A stretch of DNA of 64,000 nt from Syntrophotalea carbinolica DSM 2380 (GTDB taxonomy: Bacteria > Desulfobacterota > Desulfuromonadia > Desulfuromonadales > Syntrophotaleaceae): positions 3,380,001 through 3,444,000 of the forward strand of contig NC_007498.2 in the NCBI RefSeq assembly GCF_000012885.1, in the 5' to 3' direction. Made by a program: the position numbers and the translations under genes. This document shows, piece after piece, positions 17,312 through 26,385 of this stretch. Position 1 is the first letter of the stretch. Each line of letters opens with the position of its first letter. The notes beneath the pieces were generated by a model. That model did no database searches, was not told where the DNA came from, and saw nothing but the letters and a program-made list of their open reading frames with translations.

Positions 17312-19481
17312 ACGAAATCTCTCCTCGGTGGCGCGGGGCGGGGCCGTTGGTGCTGGCTGCCAGAGCGGTTTCATCATCAAGCAGGGCTATACGAATAAAA
17401 TGGAGGGAGGTCGTCATCTGGTGCAGGTCGCCATCCAGAAGATGCCCGGCAGTTTCGCGATTCTGCTGTGAGCGGATAGCATCGATGGCATTCTCAACGC
17501 CGGTAATGGCTGCGGCATGGTTGCCGCCGGTCGGTCGCCGGAACAGTTGTTGGATTAAAGCGATGCTTTCATCAACTTCTTTGAGGCGTAGTTGCTGTGA
17601 CATGTTTTGCGCTGCCTGGCGCAGGTGAATCACGGCGCGACCTGTCTCCAAGGCCAGGAACATCCAATCGAGGGCGTTTTGATCCGGAGAGTTTTGAGCA
17701 CTTTGTCCGGCGGCGATTTTCTGCAACAGGTCGCGGGTGCCGCTCTCGAAACGATGTTCAAGCCCGGACAACGGAGCGGAACAGACCTTCAATACCTGCC
17801 GTCGCAGCATTTTGGGAATGCGGTGTTTGAACCAAGAGCCGGTCGGAGGTATAAAAATTGCGAACATAACCGCGGCAGCAGCCAAACCGAGCATCAGCGC
17901 ATTGCCGAAATTGAGCATATACATGGGATCGTACTGCATGCTGTTGCTCGGTGCGATCATGAAACATACCATGACACTGTAGGCGAGGCTGTAATTGGCG
18001 GTTTTCGGTGACATGGCCAGCCATGATCCGACAAGCAGAAACGGAACCAGGACGGCGCACAGCATGCCGAATCCGCTCAGATGTGGCAAAATCAAGAATT
18101 TACAGATAAATGCCGCCGGGAAACCCAATGCGTGGCCGATAAGACCTCCTGTCAATGCTTTGGTGGGGTCGGGGGCCGGGGCGAACAGGGAGCACCCGAT
18201 AGCTACGCTCATCACGGCGACATTCCCGTACTGCCAGGACGTGCCGATCCAGAACATCGAGATCAGAAACAATGTGAGCATGGCGCGAATACCGTTCAGG
18301 ATTGCTACCGCGGGATCGGTACGGGAAGCGAAATGCAGGTCTTCACTCCCCAGGGGGCTGTGTTCCTCCGGCCCGGCGGCATAGGCTCCGGTGTAGTCTT
18401 GAATCTCCTGTGCCAGACGCCGGATCAGTTCGACGCCGGTAACAAAATCAAGAGTCGTTGGGCTATCCGGAGGAGTGCCGAGATCATGGTGCAGAGCCGC
18501 CACCCTCTCATCCAGGGTCGCATTGTAGGCGGCAATACGCCGTGAGGATCGGTGTGCCTCCGCTTCGGTACGGGCAGGCTCACCATCATTGAGCAGGGCC
18601 TCGGCCAACGATTCAGCCAGCAAAACCAGTCCCGGAGCGGCTGGAGATTCGGCCTTCTGCAATCGTTTCATAAGCTGGTCAATCGAATGGAGGGTGGTCG
18701 ATGCCGCCATGAAATCCCTGTTCATCCGGCGCAGGCGGGCATCCCCCCGGGGTGTTTGCGTTGTTTCCAGGAGGGAGGCGCCGCGCAGGGATTCGAGGGT
18801 AAGCACGCTATGGATGAAGCGCAGATGCGTGCCCTCAACATCCCGGGGGCTCATCTTTCCTGTGAACAGAGCCTGCACAAAGCCGCAAAATTCCGTATAG
18901 CGGCTTTGTACGCTGCGCACAATGGTGCTGCCAAGATGTTGCGGAAAAATCAGGTCGCCGACCAAGCCGGCACAGAGAATCCCGACCGCGACCTCGGAAA
19001 TGCGATTGCTTGCATAAGCGAAAAAGGACATCGGATGATTGACAAGGCTTAGCCCGACCATGGCTGCGGTGTAACCTGCCAGGGTGAAACCGTAACAGCG
19101 AAAATTGCGGTTAAGGGCGGCACCTGCGGTACAGAACCCTACCCACAGCGACAAGCCCAGCAAAAAAAGGACCCTTTGCTGCGGAAACAGGGCAAAGAGA
19201 ACCAGACAGGCCGCTGCGCCGAAGAGGGTCCCCAAGATACGATAAGCGCTTTTGGTGAGGACCATGCCGGATTGCGGATGCATGAGGACATAAACGGTAA
19301 CCATCGCCGTTGACGGTTGCCCCAGTTCGAAACGCAGGGATACCCACATGGCCAGCAGTACGGCCAAGGTCTGTTTTAGAGCAAACAACCAAATGGCGGC
19401 CTCCTTACCCGTTTGGGCAGCCACCCCTTTCACCGCCGCCAGCAGGTCAAATCGCCTCGGTCTGCGAATGGTGCTTTTCAT
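17301..19481 (-). CDS. FUSC-family inner-membrane efflux transporter (AaeB / fusaric acid resistance-like)
   Basis: 726 residues with two clusters of membrane helices (about residues 30-190 and 395-545) separated by a soluble helical region, the architecture of the FUSC/AaeB aromatic acid exporters. The start has FALKQTLAVLLAMWVSLRFELGQPSTAMVTVYVLMHPQSGMVL, a stretch characteristic of the family (see residues around 30-75). It overlaps the outer-membrane gene by 4 bp at its start and the DUF1656 gene by 11 bp at its end. Substrates are probably aromatic carboxylic acids, by homology only. Confidence 0.85.
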   Translation of the reverse strand: MKSTIRRPRRFDLLAAVKGVAAQTGKEAAIWLFALKQTLAVLLAMWVSLRFELGQPSTAMVTVYVLMHPQSGMVLTKSAYRILGTLFGAAACLVLFALFPQQRVLFLLGLSLWVGFCTAGAALNRNFRCYGFTLAGYTAAMVGLSLVNHPMSFFAYASNRISEVAVGILCAGLVGDLIFPQHLGSTIVRSVQSRYTEFCGFVQALFTGKMSPRDVEGTHLRFIHSVLTLESLRGASLLETTQTPRGDARLRRMNRDFMAASTTLHSIDQLMKRLQKAESPAAPGLVLLAESLAEALLNDGEPARTEAEAHRSSRRIAAYNATLDERVAALHHDLGTPPDSPTTLDFVTGVELIRRLAQEIQDYTGAYAAGPEEHSPLGSEDLHFASRTDPAVAILNGIRAMLTLFLISMFWIGTSWQYGNVAVMSVAIGCSLFAPAPDPTKALTGGLIGHALGFPAAFICKFLILPHLSGFGMLCAVLVPFLLVGSWLAMSPKTANYSLAYSVMVCFMIAPSNSMQYDPMYMLNFGNALMLGLAAAAVMFAIFIPPTGSWFKHRIPKMLRRQVLKVCSAPLSGLEHRFESGTRDLLQKIAAGQSAQNSPDQNALDWMFLALETGRAVIHLRQAAQNMSQQLRLKEVDESIALIQQLFRRPTGGNHAAAITGVENAIDAIRSQQNRETAGHLLDGDLHQMTTSLHFIRIALLDDETALAASTNGPAPRHRGEISYAA

Positions 19482-21079
19482 GGTCGCTTCGCCAGTACGA
19501 TCGTGTCGGAGGTCTGCGTACCTGGGTCTGCTGCCCCGGTTGCGAAACCGGCGTGTGAGCTGTTGGAGTCCGCTCCGCCACCGAGGGCCTGCATCAGCAG
19601 GGCGTGGGCGTCAAGCCTGCGAGCTTCGACCTTCGCTTTGCGCAGAGCCTCGACAAGAGTCTGATTCTGGGCATTGAGGACATCCAGGTAATTGGTGAGG
19701 CCGGCACGGTAGCCGCGCATGGCGATGTCATAGGCCCGCTTGGCCAGGGCATTTGCTTTATCCGCCTCGGAACGTTGTTTGTCCAGGGAACGAAGCGTAA
19801 CGAGGGCATCGGATACCGACTGCAATGCCTCAAGCAGGGTCGCGTTGTAAGACTCCACGGCTTCATCGTAATCGGCGGTTGCGACTCCCAGTTCACTGCG
19901 CAGGCGCCCCCCCTCAAAAATAGGCAGGGTGATCGCGGGACCGAACCCGTGCGCCAGCGTCCCGGCGGACATGAATTGAGCGAATCCCAGAGCCGACCAT
20001 CCGATATAGGCCGTGAGATTGATATTCGGATAAAACGCGGCTTTCGCCGTCTTGATACTCTTGCCGGCCGACTCGACCCTCCAACGCTGGGCTGCCACAT
20101 CGGGTCGCCGGCCCAAAAGATCGGCAGGCAGCGTCGAAGGCAGTTGAATCGGCACATCCAGTATCGGAGACGGACGCACAATCGCCTCGCCGTAGCCCGG
20201 TCCTCTTCCGGTCAGAGTGCTCAACTGATTATGTAGCAGCAAAATGGCTTCCGTTATGCTTTCCAGTTCGGCTCGTGCCGCCGGCACCGGCGTTTCGGCC
20301 TGGCTTCGTTCAAATTCCGTGGCCAGGCCGGCAACTTCTCGCGCTTGTGTAATGGCAAGGATATCCCGGCGCTGTTGCAAAGTAGTACGGGCAATGTCCC
20401 GCGCCGTATACTGCAGGGATAAAGCGATGTAGGTACGCACAACGGCGGTTTCAAGGTTGAGTTTTACGAGACGCGCCTCGGCCTCGGCAACCTTCACCTT
20501 GCCCAGGGCCGCTTCAAGGGCACTGCGGTTTTTTCCCCACAAATCGAGGTTGTAGACAAAATCGAACAGGGCATCGTTATCCCAGTAGGTCTGGCCGAGA
20601 TACTTTTCACGGCTGAGAACGACACTGGAATTTATCCGCGGCCAAAGAACGGATTTTGCACCGCCGGCCAACGACCGGGCCCTGGCAATCCGGGCTTGTG
20701 CGAGGCGCAGGGACGGGTTGTCGGTGGTTGCCTGTTCTACCAGCAGATCGAGTTGAGGGTCACCATAAGCTTTCCACCAGGTTGCCGTTGGCCATGGCGA
20801 ACCTGTCTCGGCCTCATTCCGGACAGCGCTGCCGGCATCCAGGGTATTCGGGTCGAGCAGCTGCGCTTGAGGTTCGATTCCGCCGGGCAACCTCGCGCAG
20901 CCAGGAAGGAACAGGGTCACTGCCGCCAGCGCGAAAAGTGCCTTTTTTACAGGATGCGCACAAGAACGGCGGAAAAGAGAAACACCCCGGAGCGCCCTCG
21001 TTGGCAGCTGGTAGATCCCGGTCGTTAGAGAATGCAGGATCATGTGAAGCTTCATGCGTGAAGATGGTGCCCTGAACAT
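19478..21079 (-). CDS. Outer-membrane efflux lipoprotein (NodT/OprM family)
   Basis: 533 residues. The N-terminus has an export signal with lipobox LPGC near residue 61, which leaves a longer than usual leader; a start nearer the signal peptide is possible, for example the Met-less region after residue 40. Two repeats of the OEP helical hairpin follow (PSLRLAQARIARARSLAG... and AYDIAMRGYRAGLTNYLDVLNAQ). The trimer forms the outer-membrane channel of the pump. It is the first gene of the efflux operon. A MarR-type palindrome lies 20 bp upstream of the start. Confidence 0.88.
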   Translation of the reverse strand: MFRAPSSRMKLHMILHSLTTGIYQLPTRALRGVSLFRRSCAHPVKKALFALAAVTLFLPGCARLPGGIEPQAQLLDPNTLDAGSAVRNEAETGSPWPTATWWKAYGDPQLDLLVEQATTDNPSLRLAQARIARARSLAGGAKSVLWPRINSSVVLSREKYLGQTYWDNDALFDFVYNLDLWGKNRSALEAALGKVKVAEAEARLVKLNLETAVVRTYIALSLQYTARDIARTTLQQRRDILAITQAREVAGLATEFERSQAETPVPAARAELESITEAILLLHNQLSTLTGRGPGYGEAIVRPSPILDVPIQLPSTLPADLLGRRPDVAAQRWRVESAGKSIKTAKAAFYPNINLTAYIGWSALGFAQFMSAGTLAHGFGPAITLPIFEGGRLRSELGVATADYDEAVESYNATLLEALQSVSDALVTLRSLDKQRSEADKANALAKRAYDIAMRGYRAGLTNYLDVLNAQNQTLVEALRKAKVEARRLDAHALLMQALGGGADSNSSHAGFATGAADPGTQTSDTIVLAKRP

Positions 21080-21098
21080 ACGGTTGTCCTAACAATGG

Positions 21099-21110
21099 TT
21101 GTTGCAACAA
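21099..21110. promoter_or_regulatory. Predicted MarR operator before the efflux operon
   Basis: Perfect 12-bp palindrome TTGTTGCAACAA located 20 bp before the outer-membrane protein start. The same palindrome recurs before the marR gene; on the same orientation 16 bases (GTTGTTGCAACAAGTA) are identical in the two copies. Confidence 0.65.
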
Positions 21111-21128
21111 GTATAGGCTGAAAAAAAA

Positions 21129-21566
21129 TCAGTCCAAATTGGCCAGGAATTTCCGCAGTAATTCTTTGACCGTTTTTATTTCCGATTCGGAAAATCCCCG
21201 GATGGACTCGTCCCTGAGTTGCCGTGACACAGGCACCAACTCTTCCAGAAAGCCTTTGCCCTTCTCGGTTAAAAACACCAGAAAAGCTCTTCTGTCGGCG
21301 GGGTCGGGAGTCCGGCGGATCAACTCCTTCCGTTCCATATTGTCCAGAATACGGGTCGTATTGGGTTGCTCTTTGTCTATCCGTTGCGCCAGCGCCCTCT
21401 GACAGATCCCCTCATCCACCGCAAGGCAATTGAGCACAAGCCATTGTTCCAGGGTAATGCCAAACGACCTCAGGCGCCGCCAGGCCTCATTCTTGTAACG
21501 CTGGCCAACGAAGGATATCAGATAGCCCAGAGAGTCTTCCAATATGGAATAATTTTGACTTGTCAT
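21129..21566 (-). CDS. MarR-family transcriptional regulator
   Basis: 145 residues from the ATG at 21566. The upstream frame reaches 21650, but that would place the operator palindrome inside the gene, so the shorter form is preferred. The winged-helix core is clear: FGITLEQWLVLNCLAVDEGICQRALAQRIDKEQPNTTRILDNMERKELI, followed by the wing DRRAFLVFLTEKG (in segments). MarR proteins are dimers that release DNA on binding phenolic ligands. With matching palindromes at both its own gene and the adjacent efflux operon, it very probably represses both. Confidence 0.85.
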   Translation of the reverse strand: MTSQNYSILEDSLGYLISFVGQRYKNEAWRRLRSFGITLEQWLVLNCLAVDEGICQRALAQRIDKEQPNTTRILDNMERKELIRRTPDPADRRAFLVFLTEKGKGFLEELVPVSRQLRDESIRGFSESEIKTVKELLRKFLANLD

Positions 21567-21579
21567 TTGTTCAAAGTAC

Positions 21580-21591
21580 TTGTTGCAACAA
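21580..21591. promoter_or_regulatory. Predicted MarR operator before marR
   Basis: Second perfect copy of TTGTTGCAACAA, 14 bp upstream of the preferred marR start. Suggests autoregulation. Confidence 0.6.
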
Positions 21592-21689
21592 CTATCGTCA
21601 AGAGTAATTTCAGACTTTTTGGATCGGAATCTGAAAAACTGAAATGGCAAAGCATTTCAGTCAACGCTACCTCGCAACTGCGCAAACCG

Positions 21690-23666
21690 TCAATCCGGAT
21701 CCTTGTTCCCGCAATCCCCTACCGCCTTCCGACATATTCCAACATCTTCCACAGACCTGTTGCACAGTAATCCGGTAAGGGGTTCATGGTGATAAATCGC
21801 CAACCGGTTGCTGGCGCGGGTGATGACGACATACAGCAAGTTTTTGCCAATCTCCGTATCCGGATATGCCTTCCTTGTAGGATTCCATAGAATCACACCG
21901 CCAAATTCCAATCCTTTTACCTGATGGGCGTTGGTGATAAGAACACCGGGCTCGAAGGACAGCGAACCGGTCTGCAGCCGCACTCCGGAAATACCCTTCA
22001 TGGCAGCGTAGACAGACTGTGCCTCGCCTTTATAGCGACAGATAATGGCTGTCAGGCTCTTGGGTTCCCTCTCAAGCAAAACCCTCAACGAACGTTTAAG
22101 GTGTGCTAACGACTCTTCTTGCGTATCCCACTTGTGAAAACGAGGATCGGGGCCTTCGTTGACCACTTCGGTGACCGGACGGCCCGACACACGTGAGGCC
22201 AAGGCCATGATTTGGGCCGTCGAACGATAACTTACGCAGAGCTCGCCTGACGATAAACCCTGATTTTTCAGATCCATTTGAAAGGCGGAAATGCCTTTGG
22301 AGTCCACAAAATCGAGAATCTTTTGTTTTTCATCCGCACACACCGTCAGACTTCTGTGTTTAGTGGTGGCCAGAGTGAGGGCTTTTAATTCGATCAGCGA
22401 AAGATCCTGCGCCTCGTCGATCAGAATATGGTCATACCATCCGTAAGCTTCCTGATAAACATCCTCCACTTGGCACCGAAGCTGGAGAAGATGCAGCAGG
22501 ATCCCGCTATCGTCAAACGAGAGTTCCTGAGTCTGCGCCCCGGAAAGTTTCGCACCGCTGTGCGCCAGGCGCTCTATCTGCCGCCGATCTGAAAGGTGTC
22601 TGGCCAGCAGGTCGGTCCGGTTATAAAACGCTTCCAGGTCGGCAAAAGGGTCATCCTGGGCCTTCGTAACACGCACATATTCGACCAAAGCATGATACAT
22701 CCCGGCCTGCTTTTTCAGCGATCCCAACCCTTGCCCCTGGCAGGCCGAAAACTTGGCGGCCACGCCGAAGGAACGCAAGGCCTTTGCCGACCAGGAATGA
22801 AAGGTATCCACCGGCAATCGGTTGGTCAGCAGATCGGTCGAGGTCTGACGGATGTAATCACACAAGGATCGGTTAAACATGACCACCAGGCAGCGTTGCG
22901 GCCGAAACAGCTCCGGCTGGTTGAATAACAGAAACGACAGTCTGTGCAGCGCTACCGTCGTTTTGCCGCACCCGGCGCCACCGGTTAAATACAGACAGCC
23001 ACCGTGCTGTTTTGTAATCAGGCCGAACTGCTCCCGGGAGATCAGGGAAACGATATCCACCATCCGGTGGTCACCCACAGACTCTTTCCGGACGGCACTG
23101 GCGTTTTGCCTGCCCTGCTCCACCCAGCCCTCATCGGTCTTCTTCAGAGTGCCTGCGCCGGTCTGGATGGTCAGTAATTCGCGCCTTCGAATGCCGTAGG
23201 AAATCTTCTTTTCGATCATTCCGAAGCGTTCTCTTCCGCCGATATCGTCCTCGTACTCCTCCCCCTCTTCCCAATCGTAATAGAGCTTGGATATCTCGGC
23301 CTTGCGCCAATCGACAACGATAACCTGCGATCCGGCCATGAGACTTTGCTTGCCGAATAGCAGGTGCTTTTGGCCAATGCGCGGATCTTCATCATGAATG
23401 ACCACCCCGGCAAGATAGGGAGACTGGCCCTGCTCAAAGGGAACCAGATACTTTGCAGGGTCATACTGTGACAACCGGCGGATTTCGGCCGTCAGACGAT
23501 CCTTTTCCCGCGGATCGACCGATTCCAGGCGTTCAACCTCAAGATCCCTTATCTTGCGGTCGTGATCGGTCAGTTGCTTCTTGCGGTCGGCTTGAAAACT
23601 GTCGACGGCATTACAGACCTCCGAAAGACGTTGTTCTTCCTGCAGGGTAAATGTTTGGGGCATCAT
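21690..23666 (-). CDS. HelD/UvrD-like superfamily 1 helicase
   Basis: 658 residues. The N-terminal 220 residues contain a coiled-coil stretch and the HelD-type segment PRIGQKHLLFGKQ...VIVVDWRKAEISKLYYDW. Motif I is LTGGAGCGKTTVALHRL (about residue 228), motif II ILIDEAQDLS, motif III-like LTVCADEKQKILDF, and the late motifs VLITNAHQVKGLEFGGVILWN and YVVITRASNRLAIYHH. HelD-like proteins remove stalled RNA polymerase or unwind DNA; which applies here is not decided. It was the gene downstream of glmS before the transposon inserted, and its start is about 320 bp from the insertion point. Confidence 0.85.
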   Translation of the reverse strand: MMPQTFTLQEEQRLSEVCNAVDSFQADRKKQLTDHDRKIRDLEVERLESVDPREKDRLTAEIRRLSQYDPAKYLVPFEQGQSPYLAGVVIHDEDPRIGQKHLLFGKQSLMAGSQVIVVDWRKAEISKLYYDWEEGEEYEDDIGGRERFGMIEKKISYGIRRRELLTIQTGAGTLKKTDEGWVEQGRQNASAVRKESVGDHRMVDIVSLISREQFGLITKQHGGCLYLTGGAGCGKTTVALHRLSFLLFNQPELFRPQRCLVVMFNRSLCDYIRQTSTDLLTNRLPVDTFHSWSAKALRSFGVAAKFSACQGQGLGSLKKQAGMYHALVEYVRVTKAQDDPFADLEAFYNRTDLLARHLSDRRQIERLAHSGAKLSGAQTQELSFDDSGILLHLLQLRCQVEDVYQEAYGWYDHILIDEAQDLSLIELKALTLATTKHRSLTVCADEKQKILDFVDSKGISAFQMDLKNQGLSSGELCVSYRSTAQIMALASRVSGRPVTEVVNEGPDPRFHKWDTQEESLAHLKRSLRVLLEREPKSLTAIICRYKGEAQSVYAAMKGISGVRLQTGSLSFEPGVLITNAHQVKGLEFGGVILWNPTRKAYPDTEIGKNLLYVVITRASNRLAIYHHEPLTGLLCNRSVEDVGICRKAVGDCGNKDPD

Positions 23667-23892
23667 CGTGAACCTGTATGGGGAGCATTACGGTCGGGGT
23701 AGCGCAACGACTTTAAATCTCTTGCAGAATATACCCTCGGCCGTGAACCGTAAAAATTGATAGAGGCCTATCGGACGCGATTTGCAGCACTTTCCGAAAC
23801 AAAGCGGAGTGATGTTATACGTAAAAAGAGCAGATAAGGCTAGCCCCTCCGCTCCATTCTGATCCTTATCGGCCAACGCGTTGCCTTTTCCC

Positions 23893-23930
23893 AAAAAAAA
23901 CAGCCCGCAGAGCAAACCTCCACGGGCTGT
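23893..23930 (-). terminator. Rho-independent terminator, probably that of glmS before the transposon inserted
   Basis: On the minus strand ACAGCCCG (stem, 23923-23930) pairs with CGGGCTGT (23900-23907) and is followed by a run of eight T. It lies about 55 bp beyond the left end of the Tn7-like element, so in the uninterrupted locus it would have followed glmS by about 70 bp. Confidence 0.75.
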
Positions 23931-23981
23931 TTTCCATTTTCCATCTCTATTTTTGATTTCTCAACTTTGTCTTCAAAACTC

Positions 23982-23986
23982 ATTCA
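23982..23986. repeat. Target-site duplication, left copy (ATTCA)
   Basis: ATTCA immediately outside the left terminal TGT; the same five bases flank the right end at 48951-48955. Five-base duplications are characteristic of Tn7. Confidence 0.95.
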
Positions 23987-24125
23987 TGTCGGAGGATAAA
24001 AAGGTTTGATAAAAAATCCACAAAAATACCTGGGTTAACAGTGCTTCAACAACCTAAAGTTTGATATTTTTTAGCCCATTTTCTTAAATTTCTGCATGGA
24101 GCCTTGATAAAAAAGTTTGATATTT
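23987..24125. repeat. Tn7-like left end with three spaced TnsB-binding-type sites
   Basis: Terminal TGTCGGAGG is followed by the motif AAA(A/G)GTTTGATA three times: near 23996-24011, 24055-24066 and 24110-24122, about 55 bp apart. The core GTTTGATA is shared with the right-end sites. Beyond this, TGATAACTGTCT occurs twice (24128-24139 and 24218-24229), of unknown meaning. Confidence 0.85.
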
Positions 24126-24369
24126 TTTGATAACTGTCTGATCATCCGTAAGCTACTTTCTTTCAGACAAACTGTTATTGTCAGGAACTAACCCCTCCCG
24201 GTTCCCTTCTGAATGTCTGATAACTGTCTAGATGATCTGAGCCCAATTATGGATAAAATACAATATGACCCAAATTATGGGTAGCAGATTGGGCCATTCG
24301 GGATATTCTGGAGGTTGTGGTTTATTGGAAACATGAAGAGTTTCCCGACAATGCTGATAATTCCCGATA
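24126..24369. other. Non-coding stretch between transposon left end and first cargo gene
   Basis: 244 bp, AT-rich, no credible gene. It holds the TGATAACTGTCT direct repeat noted at the left end and short imperfect repeats of CCCAA(A)TTATGG near 24241-24280. Confidence 0.5.
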
Positions 24370-25035
24370 TCACGTTCTCACGGTCGGAGGATTCCAGTAG
24401 CGTTGCACGACATCGGCTGGTTGATCCTCGGGACTTTGGAATCGCTCTTCGCGAACGGAAATCCCGAGGTACCGGTGGAACAGCGCCACGTAGTCGAGGT
24501 CATCTCGCAAATCGGGTGCAATCACGCCGATCCGCTCGGCTACCTGAAGTGCTGCACCACCAGCCGAGACAACTGGCACAACCGCCGCATTCGGCTGTAG
24601 CCGGCTGAATAACTCAAATTCGTCCACAATGCCAGCCATTCCGCCGATAAACACACCCGCCTTGAATTGGTTTTCGGAGAACATCTGCTCGCGCATCAGG
24701 AGAAGACTTTTCTCCCGGTCTTCTGGAACATTAGGGGTGTAAATAACGTTTTGGAACCGGTCATTGTCCTCGGGGAACTCGTCCTGGAAAAACCGTGACT
24801 GGTAAAGCCGGACCCATCGACCATATTCTATGCCCATTTCCTGAGCCACAACCCAGATCATCGGCGAGATGGCCGGGTGACCACCCCAAACGAGCTGGCG
24901 CCGGCCTAGCGTAACGTGGACGAGTGCCGATACGGCCGCAGTAATCGCTACTACATCGGCAGTCGCTGCGTACTCAGGGCCTCGTTTCGGATCTGGAACA
25001 CCAGCCGAAAGGAAGATTGCCTCGGCCATACTCAT
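24370..25035 (-). CDS. SLOG-domain protein (predicted nucleotide or nucleotide-derivative binder)
   Basis: 221 residues from the ATG at 25035, which overlaps the TIR gene stop as ATGA; a start at 25029 is equally possible. It has a Rossmann-like SLOG pattern: IFLSAGVPDP at the N-terminus, LVWGGHPAISP (about residue 43), and VFIGGMAGIVDEFELF (about residue 134), followed by VVPVVSAGGAAL. SLOG domains bind nucleotides and, in ThsA of Thoeris, the cyclic ADP-ribose-type signal made by TIR proteins. No SIR2, macro or membrane segment is present, so it is a lone SLOG domain. Coupling to the upstream TIR gene argues that they work together, as sensor and enzyme or signal and receptor. Confidence 0.75.
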   Translation of the reverse strand: MSMAEAIFLSAGVPDPKRGPEYAATADVVAITAAVSALVHVTLGRRQLVWGGHPAISPMIWVVAQEMGIEYGRWVRLYQSRFFQDEFPEDNDRFQNVIYTPNVPEDREKSLLLMREQMFSENQFKAGVFIGGMAGIVDEFELFSRLQPNAAVVPVVSAGGAALQVAERIGVIAPDLRDDLDYVALFHRYLGISVREERFQSPEDQPADVVQRYWNPPTVRT

Positions 25036-26192
25036 CCTTCCCACGCCGCAAGCGTCCAGCCCGCTTCAGAAACCTTGATGGCGCGAACGGCGCGGATATG
25101 CTCGTCCAGCCAATTAAGGTGAGCGACCCATGTATCGCGGATCCCGAGATGATCGTATACAACGACGGGAATTTCTCTCTGATCAGCACGTCGAGCCTTG
25201 TTGGCAACGTCGTTAAAAACCTCGGCTGTTGGTATGCCGACGATGGGATAGGCCCATATCCGCCGATCATCGAGAAGGCGCACCGCTATGGCGCGGTGCG
25301 CTCCGATCGCCTCAACGCTCGCACCAATTTTCTGGACATCGGCTCTCAGCTTGCCTGTAATTGACATGTAGCGTGCAGCAATGCTGAGGCTCCTCAACCT
25401 CTCGACTCGCAGCACAATTGTCTCTGCCATGGTTTCCCTGATCGGACCATCTGAACCTTCGAGGTCCTCCGTCTCCAGGTAGATGGTTTCGGCGAGGTCG
25501 GTGAGTTTATTAGGCTTGTGTTCAGGCCAAATGACGCGAAGGACTTGGATTTCCTTTGCTCGGGCTCGACCTATCTCCTGACGCGTCCATCGGCTGTCGA
25601 AGTAACTGGGAGTGTCAAGCATAACCATGACATCAGAGTCAACGAGGCGATGCCAAAGCACGTCCTGGAATGGGTCACCGGGACGAATGTCGTGTGTGTC
25701 TAGAAACACATCGAAGCCGCGTGCTGTAAGAAGATCGTGGAGTTGCACTGCTGCTGCCCGCGACTCCACCCGCCGATAGCTGACAAAGACTCTGCGCTGC
25801 TGGCGGAGCAACCCCACGCATTCGAGCATCGCTGCGGCCAGTTCGGACATCGCGGGATCTCCCGTTCCGCGAACAAACCCGTTGGCAGGCTGAAGGAAAT
25901 CTGGAATGGTCGAGTTGAAATCCGCGTTTAGGCCAACGGAGGGGATCACCGGGGCACTTGACAGGACAAGTTCCCGCGCCGCTTCCAAATCTGTTTGTTC
26001 GGTGCCGCCAAAATATACGGCAGCAAAAGCAGTGTGCTTGTCGCGACCAAAGATAGAAGTTCCGTCGTGAACAATCACCTCATCATTAAGAGCAAGTCCA
26101 AACTCTCCCACCATTTCTGCAATAGTAGCAGTGAGCGTTGCTCGATCGTCAGGCGTGGCAGCGCCAAGTATAGCTAGCTCGTAGAGGCTCAT
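25032..26192 (-). CDS. TIR-domain protein with flanking unknown domains
   Basis: 386 residues. Residues 1-130 are an unassigned domain starting MSLYELAILGAATPDD. A TIR domain spans about 132-265: RRVFVSYRR (134-141), FDVFLDTHDIRPGD, DVMVMLDTPSYFDSRW and the WTRQEIGRA helix, where Glu206 is the expected NAD-cleaving residue. The last 120 residues form another alpha/beta domain (AVRLLDDRRIWAYPIVG, VVVYDHLG). No membrane segment is seen. TIR enzymes cleave NAD+, either to deplete it or to make a cyclic messenger. The gene is directly coupled to the SLOG gene downstream. Its GC content is higher than that of the two TIR genes upstream. Confidence 0.85.
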   Translation of the reverse strand: MSLYELAILGAATPDDRATLTATIAEMVGEFGLALNDEVIVHDGTSIFGRDKHTAFAAVYFGGTEQTDLEAARELVLSSAPVIPSVGLNADFNSTIPDFLQPANGFVRGTGDPAMSELAAAMLECVGLLRQQRRVFVSYRRVESRAAAVQLHDLLTARGFDVFLDTHDIRPGDPFQDVLWHRLVDSDVMVMLDTPSYFDSRWTRQEIGRARAKEIQVLRVIWPEHKPNKLTDLAETIYLETEDLEGSDGPIRETMAETIVLRVERLRSLSIAARYMSITGKLRADVQKIGASVEAIGAHRAIAVRLLDDRRIWAYPIVGIPTAEVFNDVANKARRADQREIPVVVYDHLGIRDTWVAHLNWLDEHIRAVRAIKVSEAGWTLAAWEG

Positions 26193-26198
26193 GGTGTA

Positions 26199-26306
26199 TT
26201 AAGGTCGAGCAGTCTTTGCAGCTGCTTCAATCCAGTTCGGTATGTTGTTGTAGTCATCGCCACGGATCCAATTTGTAAATTTGACATACCCAGGGAAATG
26301 GGACAT
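26199..26306 (-). pseudogene. C-terminal remnant of a ThsB-like TIR gene
   Basis: A 35-codon frame ending 7 bp before the TIR gene at 26192 reads MSHFPGYVKFTNWIRG... and ends NIPNWIEAAAKTARP. It aligns with the C-terminus of the intact ThsB-like protein just upstream (MSYDF...NIDGWIETAAALAGR). An in-frame TGA lies just before it. I read it as the tail of a second paralogue whose body has been lost. Confidence 0.5.
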
Positions 26307-26385
26307 CGCGCCCGCTCCGCTTCACTGTCCGCTAATCAAAAGGGTTCTTAACTTGTTTACCAGCGCTGAGTTGCGGGCCGGATTC

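Noticed and set aside
23688-23915. Minus-strand frame of 75 codons between the helicase and the transposon
   Set aside because: Overlaps the glmS terminator hairpin, has no ribosome-binding site and has an atypical composition.
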